This document shows, piece by piece, positions 1 through 8,520 of a DNA stretch of 64,000 nt (position 1 is the first letter of the stretch; every line of letters begins with the position of its first letter). Under the pieces are notes generated by a model. That model was not told where the DNA came from and made no database searches. It saw only the letters and a list, made by a program, of their open reading frames with translations. Both the position numbers and the translations under genes were made by a program. This DNA comes from Burkholderiaceae bacterium. Its GTDB lineage: Bacteria > Pseudomonadota > Gammaproteobacteria > Burkholderiales > Burkholderiaceae_C. The stretch is from NCBI GenBank assembly GCA_016790515.1, contig JAEUOY010000030.1, forward strand, positions 1 to 64,000, in the 5' to 3' direction.

Positions 1-145
<145 letters not shown>

Positions 146-180
146 TCAATTCAGGGTTGTCAGGGAAGGTGGCAGAAGGA

Positions 181-471
181 TCACTTCTCGACCACGGCGA
201 AGAGATCCTCTTCGCGCATCACCAGCAACTCGTCGCCGTCGACCTTGACGGTCTGGCCCGAGTACTTGCCGAACAGCACGCGGTCGCCGACCTTGATGTT
301 CAGGGCGACGAAGTCACCCTTGTCGTTGCGCTTGCCCGGGCCGACGGCGAGCACTTCACCCTGGTCGGGCTTCTCGGCGGCGTTGTCGGGGATGACGATG
401 CCCGAGGCGGTCTTGGTTTCCTGCTCGAGGCGCTTGACGATCACGCGATCATGCAGAGGGCGAAGTTTCAT
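181..471 (-). CDS. groES: Co-chaperonin GroES
   Basis: Encodes the 10 kDa lid of the GroEL folding chamber, 96 residues, exactly the usual family length. The N-terminus [14 protein letters not shown] is the canonical start. The mobile loop that docks on GroEL is visible at about residues 17-32 ([14 protein letters not shown]), and the roof hairpin follows. It is first in the groESL operon. A CIRCE operator and a heat-shock type promoter lie about 100-160 bases upstream, so expression should be repressed by HrcA and boosted by heat through sigma-32. Confidence 0.98.
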   Translation of the reverse strand: MKLRPLHDRVIVKRLEQETKTASGIVIPDNAAEKPDQGEVLAVGPGKRNDKGDFVALNIKVGDRVLFGKYSGQTVKVDGDELLVMREEDLFAVVEK

Positions 472-569
472 CGTATCTCCTTGGATAGGTCTGAGGATTC
501 AGGGCTGCTGGACCGGCGCCGGAGGCGGCGGCCACATGCCTACAAGACGGCCCGGCACGGGCCGGGTTG

Positions 570-596
570 CTAGCACTCAGCAGAGTCGAGTGCTAA
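570..596. promoter_or_regulatory. CIRCE operator (HrcA binding site)
   Basis: Nine-base inverted repeat CTAGCACTC, nine-base spacer, GAGTGCTAA. It matches the consensus TTAGCACTC-N9-GAGTGCTAA except for one base (C for the first T). It starts five bases after the -10 hexamer of the groES promoter, so bound HrcA would cover the transcription start. The repressor gene hrcA is at 52120-53148. The leader between CIRCE and groES also holds a short GC-rich hairpin near 549-563. Confidence 0.95.
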
Positions 597-601
597 CAAG
601 G

Positions 602-630
602 ATTATAGGGGCGCGTGCGTGGCTTTCAAG
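602..630 (-). promoter_or_regulatory. groESL promoter, overlapping sigma-32 and sigma-70 elements
   Basis: Read on the minus strand, CTTGAAA (624-630) and CCCCTATAAT (602-611) are separated by 12 bases, fitting the heat-shock sigma-32 pattern CTTGAAA-N11-16-CCCCAT. The same bases contain TTGAAA and a perfect TATAAT with 16-base spacing, fitting sigma-70. CIRCE lies immediately downstream. Activity is inferred from sequence only. Confidence 0.88.
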
Positions 631-708
631 AGGCGAATTGCCAGGTTCGGGTCCGCAGGCCGGCCGGCTTCGCAACCCGAGCCAGGGCCGCGCGGCGCTG
701 CCCGAAGC

Positions 709-3700
709 TCAGCGCGTGCTCAGCGTCAGGCTGGCCATCGGCACCCAGGCCGCACCGCCCGGGTCCGGCGCGTGCAGCTGCGGCGCCGCGAGGAACAGCC
801 GCTCGTTCGCCAGGCCTGCGGCGATCAGCGCATCGCGCACCGCCAGGCCGCGCTGCAGCGCCAGCTCGCGCATCGTCACCTCGTCGACCGGCACGGCGGC
901 CTGCAGCAGCGCCTGCATCTCGGCCGGCGGCAGGTCGCGCTGCAGCCCCAGCGCATTGCGCGGCTTGTTCGGCAGCGGCGTCTGCTTGTAGACGCGCTCG
1001 AGCAGGCGCGCGCGGTCGGCGGCACTCAGCGCCTCGTCGGCCGGCGGCGCGGAGGCGGCAGCCGCTGGCGGCCGCGCCGCGGCGGGCGCCTCGCGCAGGA
1101 GCTCGCGCCGGCGCTCGGCCTGCAGCCGGGACTCCAGGGCCTCGCGCTGCGCGGCCTCGCGCTCGGCGACCGGGTCGGCCATCCCGGTCACGGTCATGAT
1201 CAGCGACGGCCGGTCGGCCAGCGCGGTCGCCACCTTGGCGAGCGACTGGCGGCCGCCGTCGGTCAGCCGGGCCGTGCCGCCCTGGAACTCGACCTGGCTA
1301 AGGTCCTTGCCGCTGCCGCCGGCCAGCAGCGAGAACGGTGCCGTCACCGCCTTGGTCAGCAGGTTGCCGATCACCTGCCAGACGATGCCGCCGACGCTGA
1401 ACTTCGGGTCGCTGACACTGCCGCTGATCGGCAGGTTGACGTCGATGACGCCGTTGCGGTCCTTCAGCAGCGCCACCGCCAGCAGCACCGGCAGCTGGGT
1501 CGCGCTGGGCGACTCGACCCGCTCGCCGAAGGTCAGCTGGTTCAGCACGACCTGGTTCTTCGCCTCGAGCCGGCCGTCGGCGTCGATCTTGTAGGCGACG
1601 TCGACGCTGAGCTTGCCGCGCTCGATGCCGTAGCCGGCGTACTTGCCGGCGTAGGGCGACAGCGGCGCCAGCTCCAGGTCGGTGGCGCGGGCGCGGATGT
1701 CCAGCGCCAGCGGGTCGGCGGTGGGGTTGAGCTCGCCGCTGATGTCGAGCAGGGCGGTTTCGGCGGCGCGCCCGCGCAGCGAGAGGCTGGCCATCTCGCG
1801 CGTGCCCGAACGCAGCCGGCCGATCGAGCCGTTCAACCCGGTCAGCCGGGTGCTGTAGTTCGGGCGGATGAAGTAGTCGCTGAAGTCGATGCGGCCGTTG
1901 CGCAGCGCGATGCCGCCGATGTCCAGCTCGATCATCCGGCCGATGGCCGCGCCCAGCCGCTCCGACTCGGGCGCCGACGCCGCCGCCTCGGGCGTCGCCG
2001 CCACCGCCGCCGCGACCACCGGCGCGGCCGCGGCGGCTGGGGCGGACGCCGCGCCGGCGGGCCGCGCCGCCACGTCCTGCAGGTTCAGGCGTCCGCGCGG
2101 CGTGATCTGCAGCCGGCTGTAGAAGTCGTCGAGCATCACTTCGCGCACCAGCAGCCGCGGCCGTGACGGCGGCGCCAGCGCCAGGCTCAGTCCCTGCAGC
2201 GACAGCGACTGCCAGCTCAGCAGTTCGCTGCCGTCGGTTGCCGCGTCGTCGGGCGACGGCCGGCCGTTGAGCTGCAGGTCGGTGATCCGGACATCGGCAT
2301 CGGTGTCGACCGACCAGCCGGCCGGCGCGGCCTGCACGCGCAACCGGCCCCGGAAGCCGGCATCGGCGTGGACCAGGCGCAAGGGCAGCGCGTCGCCGGC
2401 ATAGGGCACGAACAGGTGGACCGGGAAGCGATCGACGACCAGCCGGCCGTCGGCCTGCAGCGGCGCCAGCCCGACGCGGCCGTCCCAGGCGATCTCGCCG
2501 AAGGCGGCGGCCTGCCCGGGCGGCGGCGGGGCACCGATGCGGGCGGACAGCTGCATCCGGGCCAATGCGCCCGGCCCCGCGGCGGGTGCCGGCCAGACCA
2601 GGTCGCGCAGCCGCAGCGTCAGCCGCTCGACCTTGGCCTGGACCGGCGCGCCGCTGTCCTTGTCGCCGACGCCGGCGTCGCGCCAGAGCAGCTGGCCGCC
2701 GGACAGCGACAGGTCGCGCAGCGCGACGCGCCAGGGCGGCTGCGCGGCCGCGCGGCCCGCAGCCGCCGCACCGGCGCGGCTGCCGGCCGGCGCCGATGAC
2801 CTCGATGGCGCGTCGGCCAGCCACTGCAGCAGGTCGATCCGGCGTTCGGCATCGCGGCCGACCCGCAGCACCGGGTCGACCAGCTCGAGCCTGCCGATCG
2901 TCAGCCGTCGCGCGGGCACATCGGCGTCGACCCGCTCGAGCGAGAGCCGGCGCAGCGAGGCCAGCCGCCCGGCAGGTGACGCCGGCCCGTCGCGCAGCTG
3001 CAGGTTCTGCAGGCTGGCGCTGTCGAGCCGCAGTGCCAGCCGCGCCGGGTCGGCGGCCCATTCGAGCCTGGCCCGGGCGGCGAGCTGGCCGCTCAGCTGC
3101 GGCCGCAGCGCCTGCGCCAGGTAGGGGCCCAGCGCCGCCAGCTCCAGCGCGTCGAGCTGCAGCGCCAGCGAGGCCTGGCTGGGGTGGACCTGGCCTTCGA
3201 TCGCGAAGCTGCCCGCCTTCGGCGCGCCGTCGCGCTGGGCGCGCAGTTCGCCGCGCACGGCCAGCGGCAGCGGCAAGGGATTCGGCCAGCGCAGGCCATC
3301 GAGTTCCAGGCCCAATGCGTCGACCTGCAGGGCGGCCTGCGGCCGCACCGCATCGTCGGTCCAGCGCAGGCGGGCGTCGCTGACCTGCAGGCGCGCCAGT
3401 TCCAGCGTCCAGTCCGCCGGCGCCGGCGCCGGCGCCGTTGCCGGCGGCCTAGGCGCGGTCGCTGGCCCGGGGGCCAGCAGGCGCTGCAGGCTGATCCGGC
3501 CGCCGGCGTCGCGTGCCAGCCGCAGGTCGGCACCGGCCAGCGTCACCGCGCCCAGCACGACCCGCCGCTGCAGCAGCTGCAGGTCGGTCAGCGGCAGCGT
3601 CAGCGCCTGCCAGCCGGCCACCGCGGCGCCGCCGGGCTCGGCCAGCACGACGTCGTTCAGCGCCAGCCGGCCGGTCAACGACACGCTGGGCTCGCCGCTG

Positions 3701-4503
3701 TGCGGCAGGCTGAAGCGCAGCGCCAGGTCGGACGACAGGCGCGCGCGCGTCGGCTTCAGCGGCAGGCCCGCGGGCAGGTAGCCCAGCAGCGGCGCCAGAT
3801 CGAGATCCTCGAAGGCCAGCGCCAGCCGGCCCGACCGCGATTCGGCGAAGGGCAGCGCCTGGGCGCCGGTGTCGAAACGCGTGCCGTTGAGCTCGAAGGC
3901 CAGCCGGGGCTCGGTGTGGACGGCGATGTCTTCGGGCAGGTTCGACAGGAAGGGCAGCCCCAGCGTGAGCGACTTCAGCTCGTGGACCCGGCCGGCCGGG
4001 CGGTCGTCGAAGCGGATGCCGGCATCGCGCAGGTTCAGGTTGTTCAGCGAAAAGCGTGGCGGTTCGCCGCCGGCGGCCGGGGCGTTCCGGCGGACCAGGC
4101 GCTCGATCAGGTCGTCGATGTCGTAGTGGCCCGGCGCGGTGCGCGCCAGGTTCAGCCGCAGGCCGTCGATGTCCAGCGCCTCGACCACCGGCGCGCGGCG
4201 GCGCAGCGATGCGATCGACAGATCGGCGCGCAGGCGCTCGATCTGCAGCAGCGCGGGTGCCGCGGCCGCGGCGGCGGGCTCGCCGGCCGCACCGATGCGC
4301 AGGCCGCGCAGCGTGAGGGCCAGCTGCCAGGGCTGGAACTCGACGGCGTCCAGCGTCACCGGGCGGCCCAGCGCCTGGCTCAGCCGCGGCGGCAGCTGCG
4401 CCGTCAGCAGCGCCGGCAGCCCCCACCAGGCCGCGGCGACCAGCAGCCCGAGCAGGGCCAGGGCCCAGCCCGATCGCCGAAGCCAGATGCCGATGCGGGC
4501 CAT
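709..4503 (-). CDS. AsmA-like DUF748 domain protein, 1264 aa
   Basis: A very large envelope protein of the DUF748/AsmA-like superfamily, members of which are thought to bridge inner and outer membranes and handle phospholipid or outer-membrane homeostasis. One N-terminal membrane segment is visible at about residues 10-32, after a short basic N-terminus, followed by long repetitive beta-rich sequence with alternating hydrophobic residues. The conserved C-terminal core is clear: the segment around NGVIDVNLPISGSVSDPKF followed by IVWQVIGNLLTKAVTAPF is typical of DUF748. Alanine-rich linkers with possibly disordered sequence occur near residues 800-830. The extreme C-terminus has a charged helical region and an OmpA-like feel, but no clear peptidoglycan motif. 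It stands alone between groESL and the pilus/coaE cluster. The exact function is not known. Confidence 0.88.
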   Translation of the reverse strand: MARIGIWLRRSGWALALLGLLVAAAWWGLPALLTAQLPPRLSQALGRPVTLDAVEFQPWQLALTLRGLRIGAAGEPAAAAAAPALLQIERLRADLSIASLRRRAPVVEALDIDGLRLNLARTAPGHYDIDDLIERLVRRNAPAAGGEPPRFSLNNLNLRDAGIRFDDRPAGRVHELKSLTLGLPFLSNLPEDIAVHTEPRLAFELNGTRFDTGAQALPFAESRSGRLALAFEDLDLAPLLGYLPAGLPLKPTRARLSSDLALRFSLPHSGEPSVSLTGRLALNDVVLAEPGGAAVAGWQALTLPLTDLQLLQRRVVLGAVTLAGADLRLARDAGGRISLQRLLAPGPATAPRPPATAPAPAPADWTLELARLQVSDARLRWTDDAVRPQAALQVDALGLELDGLRWPNPLPLPLAVRGELRAQRDGAPKAGSFAIEGQVHPSQASLALQLDALELAALGPYLAQALRPQLSGQLAARARLEWAADPARLALRLDSASLQNLQLRDGPASPAGRLASLRRLSLERVDADVPARRLTIGRLELVDPVLRVGRDAERRIDLLQWLADAPSRSSAPAGSRAGAAAAGRAAAQPPWRVALRDLSLSGGQLLWRDAGVGDKDSGAPVQAKVERLTLRLRDLVWPAPAAGPGALARMQLSARIGAPPPPGQAAAFGEIAWDGRVGLAPLQADGRLVVDRFPVHLFVPYAGDALPLRLVHADAGFRGRLRVQAAPAGWSVDTDADVRITDLQLNGRPSPDDAATDGSELLSWQSLSLQGLSLALAPPSRPRLLVREVMLDDFYSRLQITPRGRLNLQDVAARPAGAASAPAAAAAPVVAAAVAATPEAAASAPESERLGAAIGRMIELDIGGIALRNGRIDFSDYFIRPNYSTRLTGLNGSIGRLRSGTREMASLSLRGRAAETALLDISGELNPTADPLALDIRARATDLELAPLSPYAGKYAGYGIERGKLSVDVAYKIDADGRLEAKNQVVLNQLTFGERVESPSATQLPVLLAVALLKDRNGVIDVNLPISGSVSDPKFSVGGIVWQVIGNLLTKAVTAPFSLLAGGSGKDLSQVEFQGGTARLTDGGRQSLAKVATALADRPSLIMTVTGMADPVAEREAAQREALESRLQAERRRELLREAPAAARPPAAAASAPPADEALSAADRARLLERVYKQTPLPNKPRNALGLQRDLPPAEMQALLQAAVPVDEVTMRELALQRGLAVRDALIAAGLANERLFLAAPQLHAPDPGGAAWVPMASLTLSTR

Positions 4504-4527
4504 CCTGTCGTCGTGACTCTGGTGCCT

Positions 4528-4770
4528 TCAGTCGGGCAGGCTGTCGTCGTCGTCGCGCCCCGGGGGCAGCTCGACACGGTACTGCTCGTTGGCCCAGGCC
4601 CCCAGGTCGGCGACGCGGCAGCGTTCGCTGCAGAACGGCCGCCACGGGTTCTCGGGCGCGAACAGCGCCAGGCGCCTGCAGGTCGGGCAGGGCACCCGGC
4701 GCGGCCGAGCCGAAGGCGGGCCGCTGCCGGGTTGCCCCAGCCCCTGCGGGGACGGCGCCGGGGCGTTCAT
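4528..4770 (-). CDS. yacG: DNA gyrase inhibitor YacG, zinc-binding
   Basis: Small zinc protein that binds GyrB and inhibits DNA gyrase in the characterised Escherichia coli homologue. It is 80 residues long. Four zinc-ligand cysteines are visible as C28-P-T-C31 and C47-S-E-R-C51, with the family words [14 protein letters not shown] and [11 protein letters not shown] after them; the tail is acidic. The first 24 residues are a proline/glycine-rich extension before the zinc core. The ATG overlaps the zapD stop codon (ATGA), so it is translationally coupled as the last gene of the pilB-to-yacG cluster. Confidence 0.93.
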   Translation of the reverse strand: MNAPAPSPQGLGQPGSGPPSARPRRVPCPTCRRLALFAPENPWRPFCSERCRVADLGAWANEQYRVELPPGRDDDDSLPD

Positions 4771-5522
4771 GGGCACAGCGTCAGTTCGAACGGCAGGTCC
4801 ACCGGCGCCGGGCGCAGCCGGCCCTCGCCGTCGCTGCGCAGCAGCCGCACCGACACCATCAAGCGGTGGCCGGTGATCTCGGGCACCAGATCGTCGTCGC
4901 CGGCCATGCGCAGGCGCAGCAGCTGGTAGCTGCGTCCGGGCGGCAGGCTCTGCTGGAACTGCCCGCCCTGGCTGACCACCTTGTGCGGCACGCCGCCATC
5001 GCGCACCAGCTGCAGCAGCACCTGCAGCGCCTGGGCCAGCGGCTCGAGCGTGGCGACCCAGCCCAGCAGGTCGGCGCGGCGGCGCTGGGCATCGCGCTGC
5101 TGCCAGGCGTAATAGGCCGGCAGGTCGAACTCGCAGGTGCCGCCGGGGATGCCGATGCGGCTGCGCACGCTGGTCAGCCACTCATGGCCGGCAAGCGCCT
5201 GGCCGGCCTTGCCGGGCTGCTGGTTCAGCGCGTCGAAGGCGGTGTCGATGCGGCCGATCACGCCGTCGAGCGCGGCCTGCGACACCTGCGGGTTGCTGCG
5301 GTAGGCCACCAGCTGGGCCTTGTGGCGCTCGAGCTCCTTCAGCAGGTCGGACTTCAGATCGGCGCGCGCGGCGACGTCCATGATCTCGAACATCGTGACC
5401 AGCGCGAAGTGATGGTCGACCGCCGCGTCGCGCGGCAGCAGCTGGCCCAGGCGGTCGAACAGGTGCTCCAGCCGGAGCATCGTGCGGATGCTCTCGTTGA
5501 ACGGGTATTCGTACAGGACCAA
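4767..5522 (-). CDS. zapD: Cell division protein ZapD
   Basis: ZapD crosslinks FtsZ filaments at the division ring in the cytoplasm. The N-terminal family signature [20 protein letters not shown] is at the start, followed by an alpha-helical domain and the conserved [18 protein letters not shown] segment near residues 130-150. About 251 residues, the normal length. No ATG is available: I chose the TTG at 5522, which has GGGAAG four bases upstream and begins where homologues begin; another TTG at 5534 would add four residues. It overlaps yacG by four bases and follows coaE after about 100 bases. Confidence 0.92.
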   Translation of the reverse strand: MVLYEYPFNESIRTMLRLEHLFDRLGQLLPRDAAVDHHFALVTMFEIMDVAARADLKSDLLKELERHKAQLVAYRSNPQVSQAALDGVIGRIDTAFDALNQQPGKAGQALAGHEWLTSVRSRIGIPGGTCEFDLPAYYAWQQRDAQRRRADLLGWVATLEPLAQALQVLLQLVRDGGVPHKVVSQGGQFQQSLPPGRSYQLLRLRMAGDDDLVPEITGHRLMVSVRLLRSDGEGRLRPAPVDLPFELTLCP

Positions 5523-5628
5523 GGCGCTTCCCAATCAGGCCAGCCCGAACCGGGCATCCGCAGGGCGCCGCGGCAGGGCTGCGGCGCGCCGGCCGATTGT
5601 TCCACAGCGCCTGGCGCGCCCCCGGCCG

Positions 5629-6276
5629 TCAGGGCCGCTGCGGCAGGCCCCAGGCGGCCCACAGCACGGCGACCTCGGCGGCCAGCGCCTCGCGGCCCAG
5701 GGCCTCGTTGCAGATCACCGCATCGGCGATCGCGCGCCGCCGCTCGCGCGAGGCCTGCTGGGCGATCACCCGCTGCACCTGCTCGGCGCTCCAGCCCGAC
5801 CGTGCCACGACGCGCTGGACCTGGGTCTCGGCGCTGCAGTCGACCACCAGGATGCGTTGGCAGCGCGCGCGCCAGTGGCTCGATTCGGTCAGCAGCGGCA
5901 CGTCGAAGACGACCACGCCGCTGCCGACCCGCTCGGCCGCCGCCGCCTGGCGCTGGGCCTCGGCGCCGATCATCGGGTGCAGGATCGCCTCCAGCGCCTG
6001 CTTGGCGCCGGGGTCGGCGAACACCAGGCTGCGCATGCGCGCGCGGTCCAGCGCGCCGTCGGCGCCGGCCACGTCGTCGCCGAAACGCTGGCGCAGCGCC
6101 GGCATCGCGGCGCCGCCCGGCGCCGTCAGCGCATGGGCGATGGCATCGGTGTCGACCAGCGTCGCACCGCGGGCGACCAGCAGCGCGGCCACCGTGCTCT
6201 TGCCGCTGCCGATGCCGCCGGTCAGGCCGATCGCGCGGATCGCGCCGGCCGGTGCGGTGGTCAGAATCCGGGCCAC
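5629..6276 (-). CDS. coaE: Dephospho-CoA kinase
   Basis: Catalyses the last step of coenzyme A synthesis, ATP-dependent phosphorylation of dephospho-CoA at the ribose 3'-OH. The P-loop GGIGSGKST is at about residues 20-28. The conserved VDTDAIAH and DVPLLTES substrate motifs follow, then the lid arginines in the QQASRERRR region. The reading frame stays open upstream through pilD, but no coaE-like sequence lies there. I chose the GTG at 6276, which overlaps the end of pilD by 16 bases and gives 215 residues, a normal size. The overlap implies co-translation with pilD. The other CoA-pathway enzyme in the window, coaD, is 29 kb away. Confidence 0.93.
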   Translation of the reverse strand: MARILTTAPAGAIRAIGLTGGIGSGKSTVAALLVARGATLVDTDAIAHALTAPGGAAMPALRQRFGDDVAGADGALDRARMRSLVFADPGAKQALEAILHPMIGAEAQRQAAAAERVGSGVVVFDVPLLTESSHWRARCQRILVVDCSAETQVQRVVARSGWSAEQVQRVIAQQASRERRRAIADAVICNEALGREALAAEVAVLWAAWGLPQRP

Positions 6277-7190
6277 AGGCCGCCGAGCCGGGTGCCGAAG
6301 AACAGCGCCGCCACGCCGCCGCCGGCCAGGTAGGGGCCGAACGGGATCGGCACGTTGCGGCCATGGCCGCGGGCGACGATCATGAAGATGCCGACCACCG
6401 CCCCGACCGCCGACGACAGCAGGATGATCGCCGGCAGCGCCTGCCAACCGAGCAGCGCGCCCAACCCGGCCAGCAGCTTGAAATCGCCCTCGGCCATGCC
6501 CTGCACGCCGCGCACCAGGCGGTAGGCGAAGGCCACCGCCCACAGCGAGAAGTAGCCGAAGAACGCGCCCAGCGCGGCGTCGGGCAGCGACACCGGCGTC
6601 CAGCGCAGCCAGGCCGCGACCAGCCCCAGCCCGATCAACGGCAGCGTCAGGTCGTCGGGCAGCAGCGTGGTGTCCAGGTCGATGAAGGCGGCGGCGACCA
6701 GCAGCGCCAGCGCGGCGCAGTACACCGCCGCGGCGGCGCTGGGACCGGCCTGCCAAGCCGCCGCGGCGAACAGCGCGCCGGTCAGCGCCTCGACGACCGG
6801 ATAGCGCACCGAGATGCGCGCCTGGCAGGCCGAGCACCTGCCGCCCAGGCGCAGCCAGCCCAGCAGCGGCAGGTTCTCGTGCCAGGCCAGCTGGTGGCCG
6901 CAGTGCGGGCAGCGCGAGCGCGGTCGCGCCAGGCTCAGCGCCGGCAGCGCGGCCACCTCGGACGCCAGCGCCTCGCCCTGGCGCGCCAGCTCGGCCCGGC
7001 GCGGCTCGCTGCTGCCGAGCACGCGGCCGATCGCCTCGCCGTCCTGCAGGTAGGCGGCGGCATCGGCCAGCCATTCGCGCTCCAAGAGCTGCGGCAGGCG
7101 GTGGATCACGACGTTGAGGAAGCTGCCGATCGCCAGCCCCAGCACGCCCAGGACCCAGGGCGACAACCACCAGTCCGGGGCCAAACCCAT
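6261..7190 (-). CDS. pilD: Type IV prepilin peptidase / N-methyltransferase PilD
   Basis: Inner-membrane aspartic protease that cleaves prepilin leader peptides and N-methylates the new N-terminal phenylalanine. 309 residues with about eight hydrophobic segments. The cytosolic zinc cysteines are visible as CPHCGHQ and CSACQ near residues 94-125. The two catalytic aspartates lie in the IDLDTTLLPDDLT segment and in the GMAEGDFKLL segment (the usual GxGDxKL site, here with AEGD). Order pilB-pilC-pilD-coaE is conserved in many betaproteobacteria. It may also process pseudopilins of a type II secretion system, as in relatives. Confidence 0.95.
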   Translation of the reverse strand: MGLAPDWWLSPWVLGVLGLAIGSFLNVVIHRLPQLLEREWLADAAAYLQDGEAIGRVLGSSEPRRAELARQGEALASEVAALPALSLARPRSRCPHCGHQLAWHENLPLLGWLRLGGRCSACQARISVRYPVVEALTGALFAAAAWQAGPSAAAAVYCAALALLVAAAFIDLDTTLLPDDLTLPLIGLGLVAAWLRWTPVSLPDAALGAFFGYFSLWAVAFAYRLVRGVQGMAEGDFKLLAGLGALLGWQALPAIILLSSAVGAVVGIFMIVARGHGRNVPIPFGPYLAGGGVAALFFGTRLGGLWPGF

Positions 7191-7194
7191 CGGG

Positions 7195-8415
7195 TCAGAC
7201 CACCTGGCCGATCTTGAAGATCGGCAGGTACATCGCGACGACGATGCCGCCGATGACGGTGCCCAGCACGACGATGATGATCGGCTCCATCAGGCTCGAC
7301 AGGCCCTTGACCATGTCGTCGACCTCTTCCTCGTAGAACTCGGCGGCCTTGCCCAGCATGTTGTCCAGCGAGCCCGACTCCTCGCCGATCGAGGCCATCT
7401 GGATCACCATGTTCGGGAACGCGCCGGTGGTCTGCATCGCGGTGGTCAGCGCGCTGCCGGTGGACACGTCGCGCTGGATCTTCTGCGTTGCTTCGGCGTA
7501 CACCGCGTTGCCCGAGGCGCCGCCGACCGAGTCGAGCGCCTCGACCAGCGGCACGCCGGCGGCGAACATCGTCGACAGCGTTCGCGTCCAGCGCGCGATC
7601 ACCGACTTGTTGATCAGGTCGCCGAAGACCGGGATGCGCAGCAGCAGCCGGTCCATCACCATCTGCATCTTCTCGGAGCGCTTCCAGGCCTGCATGAAGA
7701 CGTAGCTGCCGCCGATCATCACGCCGAAGATCACCACCCACCAGGCGACGAAGAACTCCGACATCGTGATCACCACCAGCGTCGGGCCCGGCAGGTCGGC
7801 GCCGAACGAGCTGAACACGTCCTTGAACGCCGGGATCACCTTGATCATGATCACCACCAGCACCACGAAGGCGACCACCAGCACGGCCACCGGGTACATC
7901 AGCGCCGACTTGATCTTGCTCTTCAGCGCGAGCGTCTTCTCCTGGTAGATCGCCAGCCGCTCGAGCAGGGCCTCCAGGATGCCGCCGGTCTCGCCGGCCT
8001 CGACCAGGTTGCAGTACAGCGCGTCGAAATGCATCGGGTGCTTGCGGAACGCCGCCGACAGGCTGGTGCCGGTCTCGACGTCCGAGCGGATGTCGTTGAG
8101 CAGCTTGGTCAGCCGCGGGTTGGTCGCGCCGCGGCCGACGATGTCGAAGGCCTGCAGCAGCGGCACCCCGGCCTTCATCATCGTCGCCAGCTGGCGGGTG
8201 AACAGCGCGACGTCCTTCTGCTTGACCGCGCTGCCGCCGCTGGTGCGGCGCTTCCTGACCTTGGTCAGCAGGATGCCCTGGCGGCGCAGGCTGGCGTTGA
8301 CCTGGGCCTCGCCGCCGGCGCGGATCTCGCCGCGCACGATCTTGCCGTTCTTGTCGCGGCCTTCCCACTCGAAGATCAATTCCTTGACGTTTCTCGCGGC
8401 TGTTGCAGTCGCCAT
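7195..8415 (-). CDS. pilC: Type IV pilus inner-membrane platform protein PilC
   Basis: Polytopic platform protein of the type IV pilus machine; it couples the cytoplasmic ATPase PilB to pilin polymerisation. 406 residues, normal length. Two tandem T2SSF domains are visible at about residues 70-195 and 275-400, each followed by long hydrophobic membrane segments, with the conserved words FTRQLATMMKAGVPL and WTRTLSTMFAAGVPLVEAL at equivalent points of the repeats. The start ATG has GGAG five bases upstream. The gap to pilD is only four bases, so the two are surely cotranscribed. Confidence 0.96.
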   Translation of the reverse strand: MATATAARNVKELIFEWEGRDKNGKIVRGEIRAGGEAQVNASLRRQGILLTKVRKRRTSGGSAVKQKDVALFTRQLATMMKAGVPLLQAFDIVGRGATNPRLTKLLNDIRSDVETGTSLSAAFRKHPMHFDALYCNLVEAGETGGILEALLERLAIYQEKTLALKSKIKSALMYPVAVLVVAFVVLVVIMIKVIPAFKDVFSSFGADLPGPTLVVITMSEFFVAWWVVIFGVMIGGSYVFMQAWKRSEKMQMVMDRLLLRIPVFGDLINKSVIARWTRTLSTMFAAGVPLVEALDSVGGASGNAVYAEATQKIQRDVSTGSALTTAMQTTGAFPNMVIQMASIGEESGSLDNMLGKAAEFYEEEVDDMVKGLSSLMEPIIIVVLGTVIGGIVVAMYLPIFKIGQVV

Positions 8416-8520
8416 GGGGGCTCCGGATCGGAAGGTGGTGCGAGCCGGCTCAGCGCCGGGTCGGCACGCCGCTCATCGGGTAGCTTATCGGCAGTTTCAT
8501 CGCCAACTCGAGGCCCGGGA

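Noticed and set aside
5629-7170. A single 513-residue reading frame joining pilD-antisense-frame sequence and coaE
   Set aside because: The part upstream of about 6276 is an out-of-frame reading of pilD. CoaE similarity begins just after the GTG at 6276, so there is no fusion protein.
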